Of a DNA stretch of 42,533 nt, positions 7,653-15,547 are shown in pieces. The position numbers were made by a program, and so were the translations under genes. The stretch lies in NCBI GenBank assembly GCA_937876225.1, contig CALFIC010000038.1:1-42533 (forward strand), read 5' to 3'. Within the stretch, counting starts at the first letter, position 1. Every line of letters starts with the position of its first letter. Origin of the DNA: an uncultured Chloroflexota bacterium (lineage in GTDB: Bacteria; Chloroflexota; Chloroflexia; Chloroflexales; Roseiflexaceae). The notes under the pieces were generated by a model, which did no database searches, was not told the DNA's origin, and saw only the letters and a list, made by a program, of their open reading frames with translations.

Positions 7653-9413
7653 CTATATCAACATTAGGACGATGACAATCAAGCCCATTACCAACCCTGC
7701 GACATAATAGCGTTCTTCGCCGAGCCGTAATATCCACTGAATGGCGCCGCCGAACCGAATAAGTACTTGCCAAGCCCCCCCCAACAACCAATCGGCGCGC
7801 ACAATTCCGGTAAGTAACGACAAACTTTCCGCAGTCGCTTGGGATGGTACTGCGACCGTGGCTTGTTCATTTGGTCCGGCTACTTGACGTTGCCGTGTGC
7901 GGGCTGCGAGTAATGGCAGAACCACAATCAACACTGCTGCACCAGCAAGTGCGAGCTGTTGTTCAAGCGTGGGAAGCGTCGGTGGTGTGATGACCGCATC
8001 GATGGCAAACCGATTTTGCAGTGGTACTAACCATAACGTCCAGAGGAATCGTGGCATAACTCCCCCGATGAAAATAACCGCTGCCAGAATGATTGACCCC
8101 AACCACGCACCCCATGTGGGGATCGCTGACACGATGACTTGGTCGGCGGCGAGCCCGCGTGGCATCCGCCGCCAGATACTCGCTAATGCGACTGACCAGG
8201 CGAGTCCTTGCAGTGACCCACAAATCAACAATGCAATGATGACCCATGGTGCTTGCATCAACAACGCTTCAGCAACCCACCAGCGCGCAATAAACCCAAT
8301 CGTTCCAGGAATGCCGATTGACGATGCCACCGCAATCAGCAAAATAATCCCGGCAATACCGATTTTGGCACGGGGGCGGAGCTGACTTAAATCGTCGGTA
8401 TTGCTCCGTACTTCGATATAGGCAATTGCCAACGCAATCATTACTGTCGAAATAATTGCATTGAGTAATAACAGTGGTACCCCTAACAACAAGGCCCGAC
8501 TGTCACTAATTGCGACTAATACAATTAAGGCAAATTGGGTACTTGCATGCCAGCCTAGCATGGCACGGAGCCGGGTAGCACCAATCGCACCGGTGGCACA
8601 GCCGAGCGCACTCAAAATCGCAACAATCACCAGTACAATTGTCCAGGTGCTATTGATGAGCGGGGCTTGGGTTGCGGCCATGTCGATAAATGCCAATACG
8701 CCCAGCAATGGAATCCCAAGTGGGATGAGAAATACCGCCAAAATCGCAGGTGCGCTACTCAAACTACTCATATAACTATGAAACGGCAATAGCCCCATCG
8801 CCAAAAACGCCGCAAGGCTCCAATAAATAACTAAGGTGCCAGGCAACGCCCCCAGCGGGATGTATTGGCGCCAAAAAGTGGCTACAAGTAACAGAATCGC
8901 CCCTGCAATCCCTCCAACTACGCTAATCAATGGGGTGTTGCTGCCTGGCAGTGAGCCACTCAGCCGCATCAGAATACCACCAACGAGTGCGGCAATCCCC
9001 CATGCAAAAATCCGCAGTGGGGTGTCTTGGGCGGCCACACCGATAACGATAATGCTTACATGGAGTAACAGTAATGCAATTAAGCGACCATAGTTACGCA
9101 GATTGTAGGGCAATGAATGGATCAAGCCAATCATCCCTGCGACACTACAAAACAATACCACTACACATACAACCCAATTGAGCGTATCAAAGCGTAATGT
9201 GAGAGTTGTGGTGAAATCGTTGATATGCATCCATGGAATGGTGAGCATTTGTAAGGGCAATCCATAAATAATGCCCGAAATAGTCAGAATGACTGCACTG
9301 ATAAACAACGTGCCAATCGCCACATACCCAATATGACGGGTTGGTACGACACGATCAAGAAACCACGCTGCGATGGCGGCCAACAACGGTAATAATAGCG
9401 CCACAATTAGCAT
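7653..9413 (-). CDS. NuoL/HyfB-like antiporter-type membrane subunit with altered charged residues
   Basis: The 586-residue protein is almost entirely helical membrane segments, with the Mrp/NuoL fold recognisable at LAMGLLPFHSYMSS (about residue 210), SIGIPGTIGFIARWW and a distal C-terminal helix after a hydrophilic linker. Compared with the family pattern KSAQxPFHxWLPDAM, the TM7 lysine is replaced by M and the WLP(D/E) part is lost. The TM5 glutamate site reads FAWGIAALVGG. The TM12 lysine site reads GFIAR. So the residues thought to move protons look largely substituted, an unusual state judged by eye only. AAAGGGGAGTGG precedes the ATG. It lies 16 nt after the large-subunit gene. Confidence 0.8.
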   Translation of the reverse strand: MLIVALLLPLLAAIAAWFLDRVVPTRHIGYVAIGTLFISAVILTISGIIYGLPLQMLTIPWMHINDFTTTLTLRFDTLNWVVCVVVLFCSVAGMIGLIHSLPYNLRNYGRLIALLLLHVSIIVIGVAAQDTPLRIFAWGIAALVGGILMRLSGSLPGSNTPLISVVGGIAGAILLLVATFWRQYIPLGALPGTLVIYWSLAAFLAMGLLPFHSYMSSLSSAPAILAVFLIPLGIPLLGVLAFIDMAATQAPLINSTWTIVLVIVAILSALGCATGAIGATRLRAMLGWHASTQFALIVLVAISDSRALLLGVPLLLLNAIISTVMIALAIAYIEVRSNTDDLSQLRPRAKIGIAGIILLIAVASSIGIPGTIGFIARWWVAEALLMQAPWVIIALLICGSLQGLAWSVALASIWRRMPRGLAADQVIVSAIPTWGAWLGSIILAAVIFIGGVMPRFLWTLWLVPLQNRFAIDAVITPPTLPTLEQQLALAGAAVLIVVLPLLAARTRQRQVAGPNEQATVAVPSQATAESLSLLTGIVRADWLLGGAWQVLIRFGGAIQWILRLGEERYYVAGLVMGLIVIVLMLI

Positions 9414-9429
9414 AGATGACCACTCCCCT

Positions 9430-10503
9430 TTAACGTTCGGCGCAGGCAGTACAAGTATCGGTCGAGGCGATTATGGGTAATAAATCATCGAGTTGCACAT
9501 TAAGCAACAATGTACGACTGAGCAAGCGATCGAGCTGGCGTTGCATATGGATTTCGCATTGAGTAATGCGCACGCCATCACTACTGATGATATAGGTCAA
9601 TAATCCACGCGGTGCTTCGACGCTGCCACTGGCAATCCCGGTGGTTAGCAACGGCATATCACCTTCGCATGGACCGGTTTTGAGGAGCCGCTGTGATTGC
9701 TCGACCATTTTGGCACTCTCGTGGGATTCAAGCAACATTACAATCAGTCGTGCATATACATCGCCCCCCGCTTGAACGACGCGATTGACATCGAGGCGTT
9801 GGTAAGCGGCATATGGCATGTCAAAGCGTAAATCACGGGTAATCCCCGATGCACGGGCGATAATCCCACCCACTTCAAGTTGGGCAACTGCATTGTTGGC
9901 TAACGCACCGATTTCGATAGTACGTGCCAACAGATTGCGGTTGTCGATAATTGTATCAATCAAGGCATACAACTGTTTAATAAGTTGTGCAATGCCTGTT
10001 TGAATCAATGTTAGTGCGTGTCCTGATGGATTATATGCCAAGCCACCAGGCATGATAATGTTGGGCGCACTCCGACTGGTAATTAATTCAAGCAAGAGCA
10101 TGTTTGTGGTTTGTTGAAGCGTGCGTAACGCCTTGGCATGGTGCTCGACGCCGACGACACTACAGAGATTGGCTGCCCCTGCGAGGTTCATCCCCATCCG
10201 TTCGAGTTCGACCACTATCATCCGGATTAATTGTGCTCGCATTGGAACTGGCGTGTTGGTTAAGGTTTCAATAGCTTGACAGAACGCCATCATATGTGCA
10301 TGCCCACAGGTACCACAAATACGTGGCACGAGCGTAAACGCTTGTGACAGCGGAATTTTGCTTATTCGATCGGCACACCCGCGCTCATTCATGCCGCTGT
10401 GATAATCGATATTGGTGATAGTCTCACCCTCGAGATCCATGATGAACCGCTGTGGACCACGCCAGGCAGGGTGAAATGGACCGAGGGTTAGGGAATAGCT
10501 CAC
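9430..10503 (-). CDS. Group 4-like [NiFe]-hydrogenase large (catalytic) subunit
   Basis: This product of about 357 residues begins with the NuoD/hydrogenase segment LGPFHPAWRGPQRF. It carries the N-terminal ligand motif RICGTCGHAH and the C-terminal motif DTCTACAER. The two CxxC pairs bind the Ni-Fe centre in hydrogenases and are absent from complex I NuoD, so H2-related catalysis is plausible. The chain stops three residues after the last cysteine, so no C-terminal peptide needs to be cleaved, as in Ech- or CooH-like enzymes. GSVEAPRGLLTY is another family hallmark. There is no fused NuoC domain. GTG at 10503 is preferred (GGAG 9 nt upstream, about 30 nt from the predicted transcription start); TTG at 10518 is an alternative. 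It is the first gene of the operon. Confidence 0.85.
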   Translation of the reverse strand: MSYSLTLGPFHPAWRGPQRFIMDLEGETITNIDYHSGMNERGCADRISKIPLSQAFTLVPRICGTCGHAHMMAFCQAIETLTNTPVPMRAQLIRMIVVELERMGMNLAGAANLCSVVGVEHHAKALRTLQQTTNMLLLELITSRSAPNIIMPGGLAYNPSGHALTLIQTGIAQLIKQLYALIDTIIDNRNLLARTIEIGALANNAVAQLEVGGIIARASGITRDLRFDMPYAAYQRLDVNRVVQAGGDVYARLIVMLLESHESAKMVEQSQRLLKTGPCEGDMPLLTTGIASGSVEAPRGLLTYIISSDGVRITQCEIHMQRQLDRLLSRTLLLNVQLDDLLPIIASTDTCTACAER

Positions 10504-10539
10504 GCTGATTGACTCCAAACCGAATCAACACTTTTGCTG

Positions 10540-10548
10540 ATTATACCA
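10540..10548 (-). promoter_or_regulatory. Extended -10 promoter of the hydrogenase-like operon
   Basis: Read on the minus strand this is TGGTATAAT: a perfect -10 hexamer with the TGn extension. It sits about 37 nt before the GTG start at 10503. No clear -35 hexamer was found, as is common for extended -10 promoters. Confidence 0.5.
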
Positions 10549-10600
10549 TAGAGAAAGGAGGAAGCGTGAAGTTGGAAGTTGGAAGTGAAGTAGGAAGGAG

Positions 10601-10641
10601 GGGCGAATCATGCCGGCGAATTCATTCGCTGCTATGCGCCC
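10601..10641. repeat. 41-bp imperfect inverted repeat (dispersed family), copy 1
   Basis: It begins GGGCGAATCATGCCGGCGAA and ends GCTATGCGCCC; the ends are inverted complements with a broken centre. Copies of the same length occur at 35529-35569 and, in the opposite orientation, at 36651, 36746 and 36951. A purine-rich GGAAG-type tract (about 10555-10600) immediately precedes it and recurs in inverted form beside the 37065 copy. Confidence 0.85.
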
Positions 10642-10685
10642 TTATGAATGAACGGTGGAAGCAGGTGTAAGGCATGCCTCAAACG

Positions 10686-10719
10686 CAAACACCACCAACT
10701 ATTTGGTTGGTGGTGTTTG
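10686..10719 (-). terminator. Hairpin downstream of spoVS
   Basis: A 14-bp perfect stem (CAAACACCACCAAC with its complement) around a 6-nt loop lies about 17 nt after the spoVS stop. It lacks a long T-run on the minus strand, so it may be a weak or Rho-assisted terminator or an mRNA-stabilising stem. Confidence 0.65.
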
Positions 10720-10735
10720 TGTGTTACGACTTGGT

Positions 10736-11077
10736 TTAGCGGCGGAAGACCATCAATCGGATGGCGGTGCGTTCTTCGTTTTCGATCATGACATCCATAA
10801 ATGAGGGAACGCAGATAATTTCGATTTGTTCAGTCGCGAGATACGTATGGGCAATTGCAATTGCTTTGACTGCTTGGCTGGTTGCTCCAGCCCCAATCGT
10901 TTGGATTTCGGCGCTACGCTGATCGCGAATAACTCCCGCAATGGCACCAGCGACGGCACTTGGACGTGAACGAGTCGATACCTTGAGTACTTCTACAGCG
11001 TCAGCGCCACTGGGAGACGCGACCTGCTGCGTCTGTGTGGTGGCCGTGGCTACATCGTGTGTATATTGTGTATCCAT
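10736..11077 (-). CDS. spoVS: Stage V sporulation protein S family (SpoVS)
   Basis: The 113-residue protein contains the compact SpoVS/Alba-like domain from about residue 29: EVLKVSTRSRPSAVAGAIAG, then GAGATSQAVKAIAIA and the C-terminal EERTAIRLMVFRR. In Bacillus SpoVS affects coat assembly and septation; in non-sporulating bacteria its role is unknown, with nucleic-acid binding suspected from the Alba-like fold. A variable 28-residue T/Q/A-rich leader precedes the domain. ATG at 11077 has GAGGGAG about 8 nt upstream; GTG at 11086 would leave almost no spacing. It follows rny on the same strand, separated by a hairpin terminator, an arrangement suggesting related regulation. Confidence 0.9.
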   Translation of the reverse strand: MDTQYTHDVATATTQTQQVASPSGADAVEVLKVSTRSRPSAVAGAIAGVIRDQRSAEIQTIGAGATSQAVKAIAIAHTYLATEQIEIICVPSFMDVMIENEERTAIRLMVFRR

Positions 11078-11114
11078 CGTACACACTCCCTCACTCTATG
11101 CTTGATTGGAGTCA

Positions 11115-11161
11115 GCCAAAAACGACGAGGGTTGAATGCTGATGGATGCGTCGTTTTTGGC
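11115..11161 (-). terminator. Intrinsic terminator after rny
   Basis: Arms GCCAAAAACGACG and CGTCGTTTTTGGC pair perfectly around a 21-nt loop, with the T-run inside the lower stem. It sits between the rny stop at 11185 and the spoVS start at 11077, so spoVS may be transcribed separately or by read-through. Confidence 0.7.
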
Positions 11162-11184
11162 AGCTTGCATTGGGATAAATATCG

Positions 11185-12714
11185 TTAGCGGGCGTACTCG
11201 GTGGTGCGGGTCTCGCGGATGACGGTGACTTTGATTTGGCCTGGGTATTGCAGGCTTTCCTCGATTTTTTTGGCGATATCGCGTGCCAAATGGATGCTTC
11301 CCAAGTCGTCAATTGTCTCGGGTACCACCATGATACGTACTTCACGACCGGCTTGGACGGCAAAGGCGCGTTGTACCCCTTCAAACGATGTGGCAACTCC
11401 TTCGAGTGCTTCGAGGCGTTTGATGTACAAATCGAGTGTTTCGCGGCGGGCACCAGGGCGTCCACCTGAAATCGCATCCACTGCTTGAACCAAAAACGCC
11501 TCGACAGTGGTGGGTTCTTCGTCGTTGTGATGGGCGGCAATGGCATGCACGATGGCAGGTGAGCGCCCGAGCCGTTTGGCGATATCGGCACCAATCACGG
11601 CATGCGGCCCTTGGACTTCGTGGTCGACCGCTTTGCCGATGTCGTGGAGCAAGGCAGCAGTTTTTGCGATAGCGATATTGGCACCCAGTTCGGCGGCCAT
11701 ATGGGCTGCCAGCAACGCACATTCGAGTGAGTGTTGGAGGACGTTTTGGCCATAGCTGGTGCGATATTTGAGGCGACCGAGCAACTTAATCAAATCAGGG
11801 TGTAACCCTTGGACGTTGGCTTCGTAGGCCACCCGTTCGCCTTCTTCGCGCATCACCACATCGAGGTCTTGTTGGGTTTTGGCGACCACTTCTTCGATGC
11901 GGGTGGGATGAATGCGGCCGTCTTTGAGCAATTTACCGAGTGACAACCGAGCGACTTCACGGCGCACAGGGTCATGACACGACAGGGTGACGGCATCGGG
12001 AGTATCATCGACGATGATATCGACGCCGGTGATTTGTTCGAAGGCGCGGATGTTACGCCCTTCGCGGCCGATGATGCGCCCTTTGATTTCTTCGGAAGGC
12101 AACGGCACTGTCGATACGGTGATTTCAGCGACATAATCAGAGGCACAGCGTTGGATGGCCATGCTGATGATTTTGCGGGCTGTTTTGTCGGCTTCGTCGT
12201 TGGTGACCCGTTCGATTTCGCGGATACGGCGGGCCGATTCATCGCGGGCTTCGGCTTCGACCTGTTGCAAGATGATTTCGCGCGCTTGGGGCTCTGTCAA
12301 CCCCGAAATACGCTCGAGTTCGGTGCGCTGTTGGCCACGGAACTGTTCGGCTTCGGTATTGAGTTGCTCGATTTGGCGTTCGCGTTGTTGGATTTGGCGT
12401 TCACGGCGCTCGACGCCTTCGACTTTGCGGTCGAGGACTTCTTCTTTGCGGCTGAGGCGCTCTTCTTGTTGGCGAATCGACAGACGCGCTTCACGGATTT
12501 GCGTTTCGGCTTCGGTACGGATGCGCAACGCTTCGTCGGATGCCTGGATTTTGAGTTCTTTGTGTTCGGCGCGGACAGATTCGATCTTGAGTTGCCATTC
12601 GGCGTTTAGGCGACTGATTTGGTTTTGGACATTCGTTTTATGTATGAATACCGCTATCCCAAAGCCAGCGGCGCCCCCAACCAGTAACATAATAACGGAG
12701 AGTATATTCTCCAC
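11185..12714 (-). CDS. rny: Ribonuclease Y
   Basis: The 509-residue protein has the full RNase Y layout: an N-terminal membrane helix (about 1-25), a long charged coiled coil (about 30-180), a KH RNA-binding domain with GRIIGREGRN at 212-221, and an HD metal-phosphohydrolase domain with HD at 357-358 in ALLHDIGKAVDH. RNase Y is a membrane-anchored endonuclease that starts mRNA decay in bacteria lacking RNase E. The start is GTG, decided by the strong GGGAGGA 6 nt upstream; the next ATG would truncate the membrane helix. A sigma-70-like promoter lies about 90 nt upstream and a terminator follows. Confidence 0.96.
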   Translation of the reverse strand: MENILSVIMLLVGGAAGFGIAVFIHKTNVQNQISRLNAEWQLKIESVRAEHKELKIQASDEALRIRTEAETQIREARLSIRQQEERLSRKEEVLDRKVEGVERRERQIQQRERQIEQLNTEAEQFRGQQRTELERISGLTEPQAREIILQQVEAEARDESARRIREIERVTNDEADKTARKIISMAIQRCASDYVAEITVSTVPLPSEEIKGRIIGREGRNIRAFEQITGVDIIVDDTPDAVTLSCHDPVRREVARLSLGKLLKDGRIHPTRIEEVVAKTQQDLDVVMREEGERVAYEANVQGLHPDLIKLLGRLKYRTSYGQNVLQHSLECALLAAHMAAELGANIAIAKTAALLHDIGKAVDHEVQGPHAVIGADIAKRLGRSPAIVHAIAAHHNDEEPTTVEAFLVQAVDAISGGRPGARRETLDLYIKRLEALEGVATSFEGVQRAFAVQAGREVRIMVVPETIDDLGSIHLARDIAKKIEESLQYPGQIKVTVIRETRTTEYAR

Positions 12715-13028
12715 GTGGATCCTCCCTAATTCAAAGCCATAGTCCTACACATGAAAATGTGCAATCATGACGAAACCGTCTGTGTAGAAAACTATTTGCA
12801 TTATATTACTCTTTGAGAGTATTTTCTGTCAAGATAACCGCAAAATACAAAAATTGCTCACGTATTGCCCAAATTCATATACAAAAATGTCAGTTATTTG
12901 GGGATTTTGTGTGTGTAATCATTTGTATGGCTTGTAATAAGCAATATGTGATACTCAATAAATGGTATGGATATACGAAAAAATCTAGCTTACGCAGTGA
13001 ATACACGTGGTAATCGTGCCATCATGGC
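12715..13028. other. AT-rich intergenic region upstream of rny
   Basis: This 314-bp gap holds the rny ribosome site and promoter on the minus strand. A 66-codon plus-strand open frame inside it shows no similarity or ribosome site and is probably chance. No RNA gene was recognised. Confidence 0.6.
12803..12832 (-). promoter_or_regulatory. Sigma-70 promoter of rny
   Basis: On the minus strand a perfect TTGACA (12827-12832) and TAATAT (12803-12808) are spaced 18 nt. TATAAT at 12800-12805 overlaps the -10 but would give 21-nt spacing. The implied 5' leader is about 80 nt. Confidence 0.6.
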
Positions 13029-13385
13029 CTATACGTCTTCAAAAATAGCCCCAGTTAAAAAAAGAATGCCCACCCATACTGCCCGGGCATGGCGATAAAA
13101 AAAGACCCCGAAAAAAATCATCACGGCGGCAGTACCACCAATTAACCATCCGGTGGGAATGGTGGTGATAATCGCCAATACCGCGCCGATAATTGCTATC
13201 AGACTCATCAAAGCCGTATTGATGGCCATCGCACCAGTGACTTCACCGGCGTCACGTTCAAATACCACACCACAGACCGGACAGCGGACATTCATCTGAA
13301 AAAGGGAACGAAACATCCGCCCGCGCTGGCAGGCAGGACAACGCAACAGCATTGTGACATACAAAACACGCAACACACGAAACAT
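13029..13385 (-). CDS. DUF983 zinc-ribbon membrane protein
   Basis: The 118-residue protein starts with two CPxC knuckles, LRCPACQRGRMFRSLF (C16, C19) and VRCPVCGVVFERDAGEVTGA (C35, C38), followed by two transmembrane helices. This CPxC-GRMF-CPxCGxxFER-GExxGA order is characteristic of DUF983. The function is unknown; in proteobacteria homologues often sit near cytochrome oxidase genes. GAGGTGA lies 6 nt before the ATG. Neighbours are the tRNA-Val gene upstream and rny downstream on the same strand, without an obvious functional link. Confidence 0.88.
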   Translation of the reverse strand: MFRVLRVLYVTMLLRCPACQRGRMFRSLFQMNVRCPVCGVVFERDAGEVTGAMAINTALMSLIAIIGAVLAIITTIPTGWLIGGTAAVMIFFGVFFYRHARAVWVGILFLTGAIFEDV

Positions 13386-13435
13386 GTGTCACCTCGTTAT
13401 CTGTATATATGGAAATCAAAAATAAAGGGAAAGGG

Positions 13436-13512
13436 TGGTGGGCGATAATGGACTCGAACCATCGACCTCAACGATGTCAACGTTGCGCTCTAACCAGCTG
13501 AGCTAATCGCCC
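13436..13512 (-). tRNA. tRNA-Val (anticodon GAC)
   Basis: The 77-nt gene folds as a full cloverleaf: acceptor GGGCGAT/ATCGCCC (7 bp), D arm GCTC/GAGC, anticodon stem CAACG/CGTTG with loop TTGACAT (anticodon GAC, codon GUC), and a T arm with TTCGAGT loop. Discriminator A and the 3' CCA are encoded. The acceptor resembles other bacterial valine tRNAs. Confidence 0.97.
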
Positions 13513-13599
13513 GTGAGCAAAATAGTACCACGCCACGACGGCGTTTGTCAAATATCTGCTGATTTTTGCTGATGCGCGCTCGGTTGATGGCGCGCGATT

Positions 13600-14808
13600 T
13601 CAGGTAAGCTCGGCTGTGGTGGTGCTTCGCCCCGGCGAACGGTACAACTTCCAAGTAAACCAGAGCGGTACTAGGCAGAGTAACCCCGTCACCAAAAACG
13701 GCAAGCCTTGATAGGCGACAATTAGCCAACCCCCGAGCAACGATCCAATCACCATACAGATGCTCCAAGTGGCATGGAGCCAGCCTAGCAAAAGGGGATG
13801 GCGGTCATTGGCAACGAAGTCGGCTACCCACAGATACATTAGTGATGAAAGCGCCCACGCTGCAGCATTGCTGATGATGCCAAAAATAAATAAGAGTGGG
13901 ACGGAATGCGTTCCCAAACACAAGATGCAACCACACCCTACCATAACGCCAAAACTGATGATTGTGGGCCATAGGGCACCCCATTTATCGGCAGCGCGGC
14001 CTGCCAAAAACTGTATTAATGAGGCGACGACCAGCATGCTGGCGGCATAACTGGCCACGAGGTAGATATCTTTGGCGGTTTGATTGAGTAATAGGGGAAT
14101 CAATACGGTGAGCATACCGTAATTCACGGTGGCCAAGCCGCGCATCCCCATGATGAGTGGGACTTGGGGGTGGCGGATGAATTGCCAATCGAAGTGATTT
14201 GTGGTGGTGGTATGCGGTGTGGCAGGCGCGGTATGGGGGATCCCAAAGAGCACAATGCTCATCCCGATGGCACTCATGATTAGTGCCACACCGCTCAGAA
14301 TGTGATAGTCGTATTGGGCAATCACCCAGCCGAGTAGGGGATTTCCGATAACGCCACCAATGGTAAAGCAGAGGATGTAGAGGCTGGAAAGGACGCCGAT
14401 TTGGGTTTTGGCGCTGATAAAGGTCAAAATACTAGCACTCCCAATCCCCGCAAGCGCCATGCCAATGCCGCCGATGACCCACCAGCCGGCGATCCACCAG
14501 ACGCTGGTGCTTTGGAATACCAGACTATTGAGTGCGGCTAATCCGATACCAGCCACCCACATCCATTTGTTGCCGATACGTTGGGCGATGCCCCCGGTCA
14601 GCATGGCAGTAAGCATGCCGGCAATTTGGGCGGACGATGAAATCTGCGCAATCAGGGTAGTGGAATAGCCCAACCCTTGGAGATAGACCAACATGAATGC
14701 CCCGATGGGCATGTCACGAATACTGAGCAAGAGTTGCGCGATGATGAGGATGAGTGCTTCGGGGGTGCGCCAGAGTGGAACGCTGCCACGGACGGGCTGG
14801 TCGGTCAT
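13600..14808 (-). CDS. MFS transporter, substrate unknown
   Basis: The 402-residue protein has 12 predicted helices in two six-helix halves and a short N-terminal cytoplasmic tail (MTDQPVRGSVPLWRTPEAL). Loop 2-3 contains GGIAQRIGNKWMW and the second half repeats it as AGRAADKWGALWP, the usual MFS GxxxDRxG-like positions. The sequence gives no substrate. It is unlike the three tandem MFS genes at 29-33 kb. AGC-rich TGGAGCAT about 8 nt before the ATG is a plausible ribosome site. It diverges from the chromate-transporter pair across a space holding two 24-bp palindromes, which might be shared operators. Confidence 0.85.
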   Translation of the reverse strand: MTDQPVRGSVPLWRTPEALILIIAQLLLSIRDMPIGAFMLVYLQGLGYSTTLIAQISSSAQIAGMLTAMLTGGIAQRIGNKWMWVAGIGLAALNSLVFQSTSVWWIAGWWVIGGIGMALAGIGSASILTFISAKTQIGVLSSLYILCFTIGGVIGNPLLGWVIAQYDYHILSGVALIMSAIGMSIVLFGIPHTAPATPHTTTTNHFDWQFIRHPQVPLIMGMRGLATVNYGMLTVLIPLLLNQTAKDIYLVASYAASMLVVASLIQFLAGRAADKWGALWPTIISFGVMVGCGCILCLGTHSVPLLFIFGIISNAAAWALSSLMYLWVADFVANDRHPLLLGWLHATWSICMVIGSLLGGWLIVAYQGLPFLVTGLLCLVPLWFTWKLYRSPGRSTTTAELT

Positions 14809-14849
14809 CGCGATGCTCCATTGAATGATTGGTGTGCGTGTATCTTAGC

Positions 14850-14902
14850 AGGTGCGAGGTATACCTCGCACCTACGGCAGGTGCGAGGTATACCTCGCAC
14901 CT
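14850..14902. repeat. Two perfect 24-bp palindromes in direct tandem (29-bp period)
   Basis: Copies at 14850-14873 and 14879-14902 are identical and each is a perfect palindrome with centre AGGTATACCT and outer arms AGGTGCG/CGCACCT. They are separated by 5 bp. They lie between divergent MFS and chromate-transporter genes, about 40 bp from each start, where a dimeric repressor could act on both. A dispersed palindromic repeat is the alternative. Confidence 0.85.
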
Positions 14903-14959
14903 ACCGCACACGGCACCGTATAATTGACGCATGAGGGATGTGCAGAAAACGAGGATTTG

Positions 14960-15547
14960 ATGGAACAACCACCGCGGCTCCGTGATTTGTTTCGGGTATG
15001 GGCTGGGATTGGCCTGCAATCATTTGGCGGTGGGGCAACCACGTTGTACCTGATGCGCCGTGTCACCGTCGAAGAGCAACATTGGTTGAGTGATGAAGAA
15101 TATTCGCTCTATTGGGGGATCGTCCAAATCGCCCCTGGCATTAATCTGCTGGGGCAAACCGTACTCATCGGCTGGCGCGTTGCTGGCGTCCTCGGGGCAA
15201 TTGTGGCCTTGATTGGCTTATTGTTGCCGAGTATTTCGATTACCATTTTGATTACCGCCGCCTATGCCACCATCCGTACCCAACCATTGGTGGTGGCTGC
15301 CCTGCATGGCATCATCCCGGCGACGGTAGGGGTGGGGGTTATTTTGGCGATACAGATGCTTAAACCGCCGGTGATGGCCAGTTATCGCGAAGGCTGGTGG
15401 CAGGTAGGTGTGAGCGTAGCGGTGCTGGTAGGGGCGCCACTGCTGTTGGTGTTGCTCAATCTGCCGGCCATTGTGGTGTTGTGGGGGGCAGGGTTTTGTT
15501 GTGCGGTAGGGTTTTGGGTGTTACAGCGCCGAGGAGGAGCAAAATGA
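14960..15547 (+). CDS. Chromate transporter-like protein, N-terminal half (short CHR)
   Basis: The 195-residue membrane protein contains one CHR domain: FRVWAGIGLQSFGGGATTLY near the start, QIAPGINLLGQTVLIGWRVAG and LIGLLLPS. Family members export chromate or related oxyanions. Single-domain forms work as paired subunits, and here the second half is the next gene. ATG at 14960 is chosen because GAGG lies 5-6 nt upstream; an in-frame ATG at 14924 adds an unlikely leader. Its stop overlaps the next start as ATGA, so the halves are coupled. True substrate is not shown by sequence. Confidence 0.88.
   Translation: MEQPPRLRDLFRVWAGIGLQSFGGGATTLYLMRRVTVEEQHWLSDEEYSLYWGIVQIAPGINLLGQTVLIGWRVAGVLGAIVALIGLLLPSISITILITAAYATIRTQPLVVAALHGIIPATVGVGVILAIQMLKPPVMASYREGWWQVGVSVAVLVGAPLLLVLLNLPAIVVLWGAGFCCAVGFWVLQRRGGAK

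Noticed and set aside
4233..10503. Ordinary complex I (nuo) operon
   Set aside because: The large subunit retains both CxxC ligand pairs, a HyfE-like subunit is present, and most nuo genes are absent.
12813..13013. 66-codon plus-strand frame upstream of rny
   Set aside because: Lacks a ribosome site and similarity, and overlaps the rny promoter region.
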